From positions 124,001 through 188,000 of the forward strand of contig NZ_JAJOMB010000017.1 in the NCBI RefSeq assembly GCF_021129305.1: a stretch of DNA of 64,000 nt, read 5' to 3'. The DNA is from Kineosporia babensis. GTDB lineage: Bacteria; Actinomycetota; Actinomycetes; Actinomycetales; Kineosporiaceae. The notes under the pieces were generated by a model. It saw only the letters and a list, made by a program, of their open reading frames with translations. It made no database searches and was not told where the DNA came from. Of this stretch, positions 40,301 to 48,839 are shown one piece after another (position 1 is the stretch's first letter; every line of letters begins with the position of its first letter). A program made the translations under genes and the position numbers.

Positions 40301-40669
40301 ATGGGACGACGGAACGTGCTGATCACCGCCGCGCTGCTGGGCGCGGGCGGACTTGCCGTGTTCGTGTTCGCCGCTGCGGCCTCCGGCGACACCACCGACC
40401 TGGATGCCGAAATCGGCCCGGCCGTGGTCGCCAGCGTGGAGGCCACCGACCCGGCGGCGAACATCAATGCCACCCCCGAACCGAACGCAACCGGCACCCA
40501 GACCGGCTCACCGGCGACCACCCCGGCGACCCCCACACCGACCGCGGACAAGGTGGTCAAGAAGGTGGACCCGCCGGCACCGAAGAAGGTCGGGGACGAC
40601 GATGACGATGATGACGACGACGATGATGACAGCGACGACGACGATGACGACGACAGCGATGACGACTGA
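40301..40669 (+). CDS. Small exported protein with poly-Asp tail
   Basis: 122-aa protein: an N-terminal signal/anchor helix (VLITAALLGAGGLAVFVFAA), a Thr/Pro/Ala linker (residues ~40-90) and a C-terminal tail composed almost only of Asp, interrupted by Ser (D12-S-D7-S-D3). Poly-Asp tails bind Ca2+ or other cations. It sits 31 bp after the repeat-containing promoter region and 2 bp before the histidine kinase start, so it is likely the first gene of the two-component operon. A role as an extracytoplasmic cation-sensing or buffering partner of the kinase is inferred. Confidence 0.72.
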   Translation: MGRRNVLITAALLGAGGLAVFVFAAAASGDTTDLDAEIGPAVVASVEATDPAANINATPEPNATGTQTGSPATTPATPTPTADKVVKKVDPPAPKKVGDDDDDDDDDDDDSDDDDDDDSDDD

Positions 40670-40671
40670 CA

Positions 40672-42177
40672 ATGACCGGAACCACGCAACCACTGCCCGC
40701 CGGCCGTAGCGGGCGCTTCCGGCGGCCCGCGGTCGGGGTACGCACCCTGATCCTGGCCACCGTCCTGCTGCTGGCCGCGCTCGGGATGTTCCTGGCCGGC
40801 AGCAGCATCGTGATCATGCAGCGCAACAGCCTCGACGAACGGCTCAACGCCTCGCTGCGGGGTGAGGTCGAGGAGTTCACCGCGATCGCCAAGCAGCCCG
40901 ACCCGGCCACCGGCCGGCCGTACGCCTCGGTGGAGGACCTGCTGGCCTCGGCCACCCAGAAGCAGGCCCCCGACCGCGACGAGGCCTTCCTGGCCCTGCT
41001 CGACGACGGCCAGACCGGCTACAAGCCCAACTTCGACCAGTTCATCAACCTGGAGACGGAGCAGGCGGTGATCGGCGCGGTGAGTGCGCTGCCGGCCGAC
41101 GCGCCCACCCGGATGCGGGAGGTCACCACCACATCCGGCGAACGGATCCGGTACGTCGCGATCAAGGTCCGGGTGCCCGGCGACCCGCGGGTCGGCAACT
41201 ACGTGATCGCCCAGGGCCTGGACCGCAACGCCAAGCAGATCTCCGAGATCGCCACCCGCTTCGCCCTGGTCTCCCTGCTTTCCCTGGTGGTGGTCGGCGC
41301 GGTCGGCTGGATCGTGGCCGGCCGGCTGCTGGCCCCGCTGCGGCAGCTACGAGCCACCGCCGAGCAGATCTCGCACGCCGACTTCACCGAGCGGATCGAG
41401 GTCACCGGCTCCGACGACGTCAGCGAGATGGCGAGGACGTTCAACCGGATGCTGGACCGGCTGGAGCACGCCTTCCGGGCCCAGCAGGAGTTCCTGGACG
41501 ACGCCGGGCACGAGCTGAAGACGCCGATCACGATCATCCGGGGGCACCTGGAGCTGATGGCGGCGGACGACGCGGCCGACGTGGAGGAGACCCGCGCCCT
41601 GGTGATGGACGAGCTGGACCGGATGGCCCGGCTGGTGCAGGACCTGATCCTGCTGGCTCAGACCAAGCGCCCGGACTTCGTGCGCCGCGAGCCGGTGAAG
41701 GTGGCGGACCTGATGGCCGAGGTGCTGGACAAGGCCGTGGGTCTGGCCGACCGGGACTGGCGGCTGGACGAGCAGTCCCCGGTCTGGATCCACGCCGACC
41801 CCCAGCGGATCACCCAGGGTCTGCTGCAGCTGGCCCACAACGCGGTGAAGTACACGGCGCCCGGGCAGGTGATCGCCTTCGGCAGCCGCGCCGGGGCGGA
41901 CGTGGTGCACCTGTCGGTGCGCGACACCGGTCCGGGAGTTTCGGCGGAGGACGCCGAGCGCATCTTCGAGCGGTTCGGTCGCGGTGCCGATGCCCGCCGG
42001 GTCGAGGGCTCCGGACTGGGCCTGTCCATCGTCGGGGCGATCGCCGCCGCCCATGAGGGGTCGGTCTCGCTCTCCTCCGCGCCCGGGGAGTCCGGCGCGA
42101 TCTTCACCCTGAGCATTCCGCGGGCCGCGGTCCCCGCGTCCGCAACGACCGTGCCGATGGCGCAGGAGGTGCCGTGA
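40672..42177 (+). CDS. Sensor histidine kinase
   Basis: 501-aa membrane histidine kinase. TM1 is about 22-46 (LILATVLLLAALGMFLAG), followed by a ~150-residue extracytoplasmic sensor, TM2 about 198-220 (ALVSLLSLVVVGAVGWIVAG), HAMP (PLRQLRATAEQISHADF), the H-box DDAGHELKTPITII, N-box QLAHNAVKYTAP, D-box VRDTGPGVS and G-box GSGLGLSIV. All catalytic motifs are intact. It is encoded 2 bp after the Asp-tail protein and overlaps the response regulator by 4 nt. The sensor domain shows no known fold. Confidence 0.92.
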   Translation: MTGTTQPLPAGRSGRFRRPAVGVRTLILATVLLLAALGMFLAGSSIVIMQRNSLDERLNASLRGEVEEFTAIAKQPDPATGRPYASVEDLLASATQKQAPDRDEAFLALLDDGQTGYKPNFDQFINLETEQAVIGAVSALPADAPTRMREVTTTSGERIRYVAIKVRVPGDPRVGNYVIAQGLDRNAKQISEIATRFALVSLLSLVVVGAVGWIVAGRLLAPLRQLRATAEQISHADFTERIEVTGSDDVSEMARTFNRMLDRLEHAFRAQQEFLDDAGHELKTPITIIRGHLELMAADDAADVEETRALVMDELDRMARLVQDLILLAQTKRPDFVRREPVKVADLMAEVLDKAVGLADRDWRLDEQSPVWIHADPQRITQGLLQLAHNAVKYTAPGQVIAFGSRAGADVVHLSVRDTGPGVSAEDAERIFERFGRGADARRVEGSGLGLSIVGAIAAAHEGSVSLSSAPGESGAIFTLSIPRAAVPASATTVPMAQEVP

Positions 42178-42842
42178 ACCGGATTCTGGTGGCGGAGGAC
42201 GAGGACCGGATCGCCTCGTTCGTCTCGAAGGGGCTGCGGGCCGCCGGGTTCACCCCGACTGTGGTGGCCGACGGGATCAGCGCGCTGGACTACGCCTGTA
42301 CGGGTGAGTTCGACCTGCTGGTGCTGGACATCGGCCTGCCCGGGCTGGACGGTTTCGAGGTGCTCAAGCGGCTGCGGGCCGGGCGCAGCGGCCTGCCGGT
42401 GATCATCCTGACCGCCCGGCAGTCGATCACCGACACGGTGGCCGGGCTGGAGGGCGGGGCGGACGACTACATGTCCAAGCCGTTCCGGTTCGAGGAGCTG
42501 CTGGCCCGGATCCGGCTGCGCCTGCGCGAGGACCCGCGCGAGCCGGAGGCCACCGTGCTCACCCACGGTGCGCTGGCGCTGGATCTGCGCAGCCGCCGGG
42601 CCGCGGTGGAGGGCCGAACCGTGGAGTTGTCCGCGCGTGAGTTCGCCCTGGCCGAGACCTTCATCCGGCACCCGGGCCAGGTCCTGAGCCGGGAACAGCT
42701 GCTCAGCCACGTCTGGGGGTACGACTTCGACCCCGGCTCGAACGTGGTGGACGTGTACGTTCGGTACTTGCGCAAGAAGCTCGGCGCCCAGTGGTTCGAG
42801 ACGGTGCGGGGCATGGGTTACCGGCTGGTGGAGGTGGCCTGA
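42174..42842 (+). CDS. OmpR/PhoB family response regulator
   Basis: 222-aa response regulator. The receiver domain holds the acidic pocket EDED (8-11), the phospho-acceptor Asp in LVLDIGLPG (about 51), Thr in IILTAR and Lys in YMSKPFRF. The C-terminal winged helix (about 125-220) has SAREFALAETFIRHPGQVLS and VDVYVRYLRKKL. GTG start overlapping the kinase stop by 4 nt. It probably controls its own operon through the TCTCATC repeats at 40250-40267. Confidence 0.92.
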   Translation: MNRILVAEDEDRIASFVSKGLRAAGFTPTVVADGISALDYACTGEFDLLVLDIGLPGLDGFEVLKRLRAGRSGLPVIILTARQSITDTVAGLEGGADDYMSKPFRFEELLARIRLRLREDPREPEATVLTHGALALDLRSRRAAVEGRTVELSAREFALAETFIRHPGQVLSREQLLSHVWGYDFDPGSNVVDVYVRYLRKKLGAQWFETVRGMGYRLVEVA

Positions 42843-42843
42843 G

Positions 42844-44031
42844 ATGGGCCTTGACATGCTCACCGGTCCCGATGCCGGCGAGTTGCTGGAGGCTGCGGTC
42901 TCGACCGCGGGCGGGCATCTGGAGGCCTGGCGGGTCACCCAGGTCGACCACCGGGGTGAGGGCACCACGGTCGCCTACCAGGCCACCGTGCAGTGGCCGA
43001 CCGGGCGGACCGACGACGTGCTGGGCGCCAGTTCGCTGGCCGCGGACGACGAGGCCCCGCCGGGGGCGCTCACGCTGTCCGACGGCCAGAACCGGGTGTG
43101 TGTCTGGCGGCTGCCGGACGATCCGGGTCTGCCCGGGCTGAGTGCGGCGTTAGGGGCGGAGACTCTCTCGGCCCTGCTGCGCTCGTTCGGGCTGGATCCG
43201 GCCGGGCTGCGCACCGAGCTGGTCTCCTACCGGCCCAAGCGGCGCGCGGTGATCCGGGTGAGTTCAGCCGGTGGGATGCTGTACGCCAAGGTGCTGCCGC
43301 CCGAAGATGTCGAGGCGCTGCACCGGCGGCACGAGATGCTTTACAACGCCGGGGTTCCCGTGCCGCACAGCCTGGGCTGGACCGACGACGGGCTGCTGGT
43401 GCTGGAGAACCTGCCGGGAACCCCGTTGCGCCGGCGCCTGCTGCAGCCCGACGGCAAACTGCCCCAGCCCGACGACGTGATCTCGGTGCTCGAGCGTTTC
43501 CCACCCGGGGTGCTCGGGCTGAACCGGCGCCGGCCCTGGAGCCGCCGGGCCCCGCAGTACGCCCAGATGATCGGGCATTCGCTGCCCGCCGAGGCGGAAC
43601 GTGCCCGCCAGCTCGCCGAGGTGATCGCATCGGCCCTGAAAGACGTTCCCCTGGGTAGCGATCCGACTCACGGCGACTTCTACGAGGCGCAGATGATGGT
43701 GGATTCCTCGGGCCGGATCGTGGGCCTGCTGGACGTGGACACCGTGGGCCCGGGCTCGCGGGTGGACGATCTGGCCTGTGCCCTGGCGCACTGTGAGGCT
43801 TTGGGCCTGAGTTCGTCGGCGCACGCCGAGCGGTCCTACGCCATGTCCCGCCTGTGGCAGCCGGTTTTCGAGGAACGAGTGGACGCCCGGCAGTTGCGTA
43901 TGCGGGTCGCCGGGGTGCTGATGAGCCTGGCCACCGGCCCGCACCGGGTACAAAGGCCCGACTGGCCGGCCGCCACCGGGCGGATGCTGGACCGGATCGA
44001 GGACGTGCTGCAGGACGCGCCGCGACGCTGA
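42844..44031 (+). CDS. Aminoglycoside phosphotransferase (APH)-like kinase
   Basis: 395-aa protein whose second half is an APH/choline-kinase-like fold: RRAVIRVSSAGGMLYAKVL with the ATP Lys, LLVLENLPGTPLR hinge, the catalytic loop THGDFYEAQMM (Asp present, Asn replaced by Gln in H-G-D-x(4)-N/Q) and the metal Asp in GLLDVDTVGPGSRVDDLA. The first ~120 residues form an extra N-terminal domain also present in some actinobacterial relatives and maltokinase-like proteins. It starts 1 bp after the response regulator stop, so it belongs to the operon. Its substrate is likely a sugar or small metabolite; resistance is not implied. Confidence 0.8.
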   Translation: MGLDMLTGPDAGELLEAAVSTAGGHLEAWRVTQVDHRGEGTTVAYQATVQWPTGRTDDVLGASSLAADDEAPPGALTLSDGQNRVCVWRLPDDPGLPGLSAALGAETLSALLRSFGLDPAGLRTELVSYRPKRRAVIRVSSAGGMLYAKVLPPEDVEALHRRHEMLYNAGVPVPHSLGWTDDGLLVLENLPGTPLRRRLLQPDGKLPQPDDVISVLERFPPGVLGLNRRRPWSRRAPQYAQMIGHSLPAEAERARQLAEVIASALKDVPLGSDPTHGDFYEAQMMVDSSGRIVGLLDVDTVGPGSRVDDLACALAHCEALGLSSSAHAERSYAMSRLWQPVFEERVDARQLRMRVAGVLMSLATGPHRVQRPDWPAATGRMLDRIEDVLQDAPRR

Positions 44032-44092
44032 CCTGCCGCGGCGTGAAGGCATTGGATAACCTCCAGGCGGAGCGCCGCTGTCAGGAGGAGTC

Positions 44093-45721
44093 ATGCCACA
44101 CGACCGGGCCGGGTCGCCGGCCGAGCCGGAAGATCTGATCGACGTCGCACACGTCGTGACCAGTTACTACACCACCCAGCCGGATCCCGCCGAGGCCGCC
44201 CAGAAGGTCGCCTTCGGCACCTCCGGCCACCGCGGCAGCAGCCTGAACGGCTCGTTCAACGAGGCGCACATCGTCGCCACCACCCAGGCAATCGTCGAGT
44301 ACCGCGCTGGTCAGGGCATCTCCGGGCCGTTGTTCATCGGCCGGGACACACATGCGCTGTCCGAGCCGGCCTGGGCCAGTGCCCTGGAGGTACTGGCCGC
44401 CAACGACGTGCGCACGCTGGTCGACGACCGGGACGGGTACACGCCCACCCCCGCCGTGTCGCACGCCATCTTGACCTACAACCGCGGGCGCACCGAGGGC
44501 CTGGCGGACGGCATCGTGGTCACCCCGTCCCACAACCCGCCCGCCGACGGTGGTTTCAAGTACAACCCGCCGCACGGTGGCCCGGCCGACACCGACGCCA
44601 CCGGCTGGATCGCCCGCCGCGCCAACGAGCTGCTGGCCGCGAATCTGGCTGGAGTCAAGCGGATTCCGTTCGACCGGGCCCGGGCCGCGGTGTCCGGGTA
44701 CGACTTCCTCGGCACCTACGTGGACGACCTGCCGAGCATCCTGGACCTGGACGCGATCCGGGAGAACGGCCTGCGGATCGGCGCCGACCCGCTGGGTGGG
44801 GCGGCGGTGGCCTACTGGGGCGAGATCGCCGAGCGCCACCGGCTCAACCTGGAGGTGGTCAACCCGCTGGTCGACTCCACCTTCCGGTTCATGACGCTGG
44901 ACTGGGACGGCAAGATCCGGATGGACTGCTCCTCGCCCTCGGCGATGGCCTCGCTGATCGGCGCCAAGGACCGGTACGCGATCGCCACCGGCAACGACGC
45001 CGACTCCGACCGGCACGGCATCGTCACGCCGGACGGCGGGCTGATGAATCCCAACCACTACCTCGCGGTGGCGATCAACTACCTGTACGCCTCGCGCCCG
45101 GGCTGGGCCCCGGACGCCGGGATCGGCAAGACCCTGGTCTCCTCCTCGATGATCGACCGGGTGGCCGCCGACCTGGGCCGCAAGCTCGTCGAGGTGCCGG
45201 TCGGCTTCAAGTGGTTCGTGCCCGGCCTGCTCGACGGCTCGGTCGGCTTCGGCGGCGAGGAGTCGGCCGGGGCCTCGTTCCTGCGTAAGGACGGCTCGGT
45301 CTGGACCACCGACAAGGACGGCATCCTGCTGGCCCTGCTGGCCTCCGAGATCACCGTGAACACCGGCCGCACACCGAGCCAGTTGTACGCCGACCTGGTG
45401 GCCAAGCACGGTGACCCGGTGTATGCGCGGATTGACGCTCCGGCCACCCGGGAACAGAAGGCCGTTCTAGCGAAGTTGTCCCCAGAGCAGGTCAGCGCCA
45501 CCGAACTGGCCGGCGAACCGATCACGGCGACGCTCACCGCGGCGCCGGGCAACGGAGCCTCGATCGGCGGGCTCAAGGTCACCACCGAGAGCGCCTGGTT
45601 CGCCGCCCGGCCGTCCGGGACCGAGGACGTGTACAAGATCTACGCCGAGTCCTACCGCGGTCCCGATCACCTGGCTCAGGTGCAGCAGGCAGCGAAAGAC
45701 CTGGTGTCCGCCGTTCTTTGA
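44093..45721 (+). CDS. pgm: Phosphoglucomutase (alpha-D-glucose-phosphate-specific)
   Basis: 542-aa enzyme interconverting glucose 1-phosphate and glucose 6-phosphate. All family motifs are present: [10 protein letters not shown] near the N-terminus, the phosphoserine loop [12 protein letters not shown] (about 142-153), the metal site NDADSDRHG (DxDxDR), the sugar loop [10 protein letters not shown] and the phosphate-binding [13 protein letters not shown]. Length matches bacterial Pgm (about 545 aa). ATG with GGAGGAG 3-4 nt upstream. It feeds glycogen, trehalose and cell-wall UDP-glucose synthesis. Downstream genes make fatty acids and are probably transcribed separately. Confidence 0.95.
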   Translation: MPHDRAGSPAEPEDLIDVAHVVTSYYTTQPDPAEAAQKVAFGTSGHRGSSLNGSFNEAHIVATTQAIVEYRAGQGISGPLFIGRDTHALSEPAWASALEVLAANDVRTLVDDRDGYTPTPAVSHAILTYNRGRTEGLADGIVVTPSHNPPADGGFKYNPPHGGPADTDATGWIARRANELLAANLAGVKRIPFDRARAAVSGYDFLGTYVDDLPSILDLDAIRENGLRIGADPLGGAAVAYWGEIAERHRLNLEVVNPLVDSTFRFMTLDWDGKIRMDCSSPSAMASLIGAKDRYAIATGNDADSDRHGIVTPDGGLMNPNHYLAVAINYLYASRPGWAPDAGIGKTLVSSSMIDRVAADLGRKLVEVPVGFKWFVPGLLDGSVGFGGEESAGASFLRKDGSVWTTDKDGILLALLASEITVNTGRTPSQLYADLVAKHGDPVYARIDAPATREQKAVLAKLSPEQVSATELAGEPITATLTAAPGNGASIGGLKVTTESAWFAARPSGTEDVYKIYAESYRGPDHLAQVQQAAKDLVSAVL

Positions 45722-45744
45722 GCTAGAAAGCACGGGATGAACAG

Positions 45745-47166
45745 ATGACTGTGACGCCTGTCCTGTCCACTTCCGCCGTTGCCCCGGTGGTGTCGCTGGT
45801 CCGTGGGGCCCAGGCCCACCGGGCGGCGGTCGAGCGATTGCTGTCCTCGTACCGGGCGATCCCGGCCGGGCAGCGGGTACGGCTGGCCAAACGCACGTCG
45901 AACCTGTTCCGCAACCGTGCTCCGGTCACCTCGCCCGGGCTGGACGTGTCCGGCCTGGACGGGGTGATCTCGATCGACCCGGCGGCCCGCACCGCCGATG
46001 TCCAGGCGATGTGCACCTACGAGACGCTGGTCGCCACCACGCTGCCCTACGGCCTGATCCCGCTGGTGGTGCCCCAGCTCAAGACGATCACCCTGGGCGG
46101 GGCGGTGACCGGGCTGGGGATCGAGTCCAGCTCGTTCCGCAACGGCCTGCCGCACGAGTCGGTGCTGGAGATGGACATCCTCACCGGCGACGGTGAACTG
46201 GTCACGGTCCGGCCCCCGGACGAGCTGTTCCGCGGGTTCCCCAACTCCTACGGCACGCTCGGCTACGCCACCCGGCTGCGGATCGAGCTCGAGCCGGTCC
46301 GGCCCGCGGTCGATCTGCGGCACGTGCGCTTCGACGATCTGCACAAGCTGACCCAGGCGATCGAGACGATCAGCACCGGTGGCGGCGACGTGGACTTTCT
46401 CGACGGCGTGGTGTTCTCCGCCACCGAGAGCTACCTCACTCTGGGCACTTACACCGACGACCTGAGCGGCCTGAGCGACTACACCGGTGCCGAGCCCTAC
46501 TACCGCTCGATCCAGCGGCGGCAGCAGGACAAACTCACCGTTCACGACTACCTCTGGCGCTGGGACACCGACTGGTTCTGGTGCTCGGCCGCGTTCGGCG
46601 CGCAGAACCCGAAAGTGCGCAAGTACTGGCCGGCCCGGTACCGGCGCAGCGACGTCTTCCACAAGCTGGTCGGGCTGGAGACCAAGTACGGGTTCGTCTC
46701 GCGGATCGACGCCTGGCGGGGTAAGCCCGCGCGCGAGCGGGTGATTCAGGACGTCGAGCTGCCGGTCGGGCGCACCGCCGAGTTCCTCGAGTGGTACCTG
46801 GAGCACGTCCCGATGACTCCGGTCTGGCTCTGCCCGCTGCGGCTGCGTGATTCCGGCAACAGTCTGCCGGCCGACTCGAAACCCTGGTCGCTCTACCCGC
46901 TCCGGAGCGGGCACACGTACGTGAACGCCGGTTTCTGGGGCACCGTGGCGATCGAGCCGGGCCGTCGTGACGGCGACAAGAACCGTGAAATTGAGGACGC
47001 AGTGGCTGGTTTCGGGGGTCACAAGTCTTTGTACTCGGACGCCTACTACGACGAGGCGACGTTTTGGGCGGCTTATGGCGGTAACGACTATCCCGCGTTG
47101 AAGGCCAAGTACGACGGCGAGGGGCGACTTCTGGACCTCTACGCCAAAACGGTGGGACGACACTGA
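45745..47166 (+). CDS. tmsA: FAD-linked oxidoreductase, TmsA/BfaA-like (10-methyl fatty acid reductase)
   Basis: 473-aa FAD-binding oxidoreductase of the DHCR24/seladin type: an N-terminal PCMH/FAD_binding_4 domain (GLDGVISIDPAARTADVQA, LVVPQLKTITLGGAVTGLGI, YGTLGYATRLRIEL) and a long C-terminal domain with many Trp/Tyr (YLWRWDTDWFWCSAAF). In Mycobacterium, Corynebacterium and Thermomonospora this family (TmsA/BfaA) reduces the 10-methylene group made by TmsB/BfaB to give 10-methyl-branched acids such as tuberculostearic acid. The neighbouring gene encodes a CFA-type methyltransferase, which supports the assignment. No tmsC is visible. The gene symbol is by context. Confidence 0.78.
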   Translation: MTVTPVLSTSAVAPVVSLVRGAQAHRAAVERLLSSYRAIPAGQRVRLAKRTSNLFRNRAPVTSPGLDVSGLDGVISIDPAARTADVQAMCTYETLVATTLPYGLIPLVVPQLKTITLGGAVTGLGIESSSFRNGLPHESVLEMDILTGDGELVTVRPPDELFRGFPNSYGTLGYATRLRIELEPVRPAVDLRHVRFDDLHKLTQAIETISTGGGDVDFLDGVVFSATESYLTLGTYTDDLSGLSDYTGAEPYYRSIQRRQQDKLTVHDYLWRWDTDWFWCSAAFGAQNPKVRKYWPARYRRSDVFHKLVGLETKYGFVSRIDAWRGKPARERVIQDVELPVGRTAEFLEWYLEHVPMTPVWLCPLRLRDSGNSLPADSKPWSLYPLRSGHTYVNAGFWGTVAIEPGRRDGDKNREIEDAVAGFGGHKSLYSDAYYDEATFWAAYGGNDYPALKAKYDGEGRLLDLYAKTVGRH

Positions 47167-47310
47167 AGTTACGACTTGTGCTTAAGGCAACTAATAGCTC
47201 AATCTAAGAGGGTCCGCTGTCACGCAAAGTGATTCGGGCTTGGTCGCGCGACGGTCCTTTTGTCGGCTTACGATTCAATCGTCGCGCGAGATTCGTCACG
47301 AGGAGATGAG

Positions 47311-48630
47311 TTGAGCCTCACCACAATCCTGGGCCGTACCGTCGATGACGCCCAGACCCCCCTCTTACTGGCCGAAATCCTCGATCTGCTCCTCGCGGAG
47401 CCCTCACCTGTGCGCTTCACCGCGTACGACGGCAGTTCGACCGGCCGGGCCGACGCCGAGATCACCGTCAGCCTGAACACTCCCCGTGCCGCCGCCTATC
47501 TGGCCACTGCCCCGGGTTCGCTCGGGCTGGCCCGGGCCTACGTCACCGGCGAACTCCAGGTCACCGGCGTTCACCCCGGAAATCCCTACGCTCTGTTAGT
47601 AGCCATGGATCAGCTGAAGTGGCGCCGCCCCGACGTGCGCACCACTATGCGGATCGCCCGCAGCCTGGGCATGAAGCGTCTGGTCCCGCCACCGCCCCCT
47701 CCGCAGGAGACGCTGCCCGACTGGCGGCGTGCCCTGGAAGGCCTGCGGCACTCCAAGATTCGCGATGCCGAGGCGATCCACCACCACTACGACGTCTCCA
47801 ACACCTTCTACGAGATGTTGCTCGGCCCCTCGATGACATACACCTGCGCGGTCTACCCGAACGAGCAGGCCACGCTCGAGGAGGCCCAGTACAACAAGTA
47901 CGACCTGATCGCCCGCAAGCTCGACCTCAAGCCCGGGATGCGGCTGCTGGACGTGGGCTGCGGCTGGGGCGGGATGGTCCGGCACGCGGCCGAGCACTAC
48001 GGCGTGAAGGCGCTGGGGGTCACCCTTTCGGCCGAACAGGCCGAGTGGGCCCAGCAGGAGATCAAGCGCCAGGGGCTGGAAGACCTGGCCGAGGTGCGGT
48101 TCGGCGACTACCGCGACGTGATCGAGGGCGACTTCGACGCGGTCAGCTCGATCGGCCTCACCGAGCACATCGGGGTGCGCAACTACCCGTCCTACTTCGA
48201 GTTCCTGCGGGAGAAGCTGCGTCCGGGCGGGCGGCTGCTGAACCACTCCATCGCCCGGCCCGACAACATCCACCGGGCCCGGGTCAAGGGTGGCTTCATC
48301 GACCGGTACATCTTCCCGGACGGTGAGCTGACCGGCGCCGGCAGCGTGATCGTCGCGCTGCAGAACGCCGGGCTGGAGATGCGGCACGAGGAGAACCTGC
48401 GCGAGCACTACGCCCGCACGTGTGCCGCCTGGGCCGAGAACCTGATGGCCAACTGGGACGCGGCGGTCGCCGAGGTGGGTGAGGCGACGGCCAAGATCTG
48501 GGGCATGTACCTGGCCGGCTGCAGCAACGGCTTCGGCAAGCGGCAGATCGAGCTGCACCAGATCCTCGCGGTGCGGCCGGACGAACGAGGCCACTCGCAG
48601 TACCCGCTGCGGCACACCTTCGGAGTCTGA
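47311..48630 (+). CDS. tmsB: SAM-dependent fatty-acid methyltransferase, TmsB/BfaB-like (CFA synthase family)
   Basis: 439-aa CFA-synthase family enzyme. HHYDVSNTFYEMLLG is the lipid-substrate motif, SAM motif I is LLDVGCGWGGM, and IGLTEHIGVRNYPSYF and RPGGRLLNHSIA are later family marks. Paired with a TmsA-type oxidoreductase it would add a methylene carbon at C10 of oleoyl chains in phospholipids, the first step of tuberculostearate synthesis. The TTG at 47311 is chosen because AGGAGATGAG precedes it; a longer TTG frame from 47260 would span the likely promoter (TACGAT at about 47269). 144 bp separate it from tmsA. Confidence 0.82.
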   Translation: MSLTTILGRTVDDAQTPLLLAEILDLLLAEPSPVRFTAYDGSSTGRADAEITVSLNTPRAAAYLATAPGSLGLARAYVTGELQVTGVHPGNPYALLVAMDQLKWRRPDVRTTMRIARSLGMKRLVPPPPPPQETLPDWRRALEGLRHSKIRDAEAIHHHYDVSNTFYEMLLGPSMTYTCAVYPNEQATLEEAQYNKYDLIARKLDLKPGMRLLDVGCGWGGMVRHAAEHYGVKALGVTLSAEQAEWAQQEIKRQGLEDLAEVRFGDYRDVIEGDFDAVSSIGLTEHIGVRNYPSYFEFLREKLRPGGRLLNHSIARPDNIHRARVKGGFIDRYIFPDGELTGAGSVIVALQNAGLEMRHEENLREHYARTCAAWAENLMANWDAAVAEVGEATAKIWGMYLAGCSNGFGKRQIELHQILAVRPDERGHSQYPLRHTFGV

Positions 48631-48640
48631 TCCCGGGCGG

Positions 48641-48673
48641 GCAGGGCGTGGATCGGCAGTAACCGCGCCCTGC
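48641..48673 (+). terminator. Terminator-like hairpin after tmsB
   Basis: GCAGGGCG (48641-48648) pairs with CGCCCTGC (48666-48673), followed by TTCGCTTCT. Confidence 0.55.
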
Positions 48674-48839
48674 TTCGCTTCTGCTCCACCCGGGTGAACC
48701 TCCGACGCTGAGTGACCCTCGCGGTAACTCGTTCGGCCCTCCCCGGCCTCAGCGCCCGCCCGGCCCGGCCGATGGAGCCCACAAGCGCTTCACCCCAAGA
48801 ACCGGACGGCCGCCGATTCGGCCCGGAAACGGAGCTCCC

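Noticed and set aside
40590-40669. Sequencing artefact in the GAC/GAT repeat
   Set aside because: The reading frame is kept, GAC and GAT codons alternate irregularly, Ser codons interrupt it, and the kinase start follows 2 bp later.
42844-44031. Antibiotic resistance determinant
   Set aside because: The APH-like fold is shared by many sugar and small-molecule kinases; being in a two-component operon does not show drug resistance.
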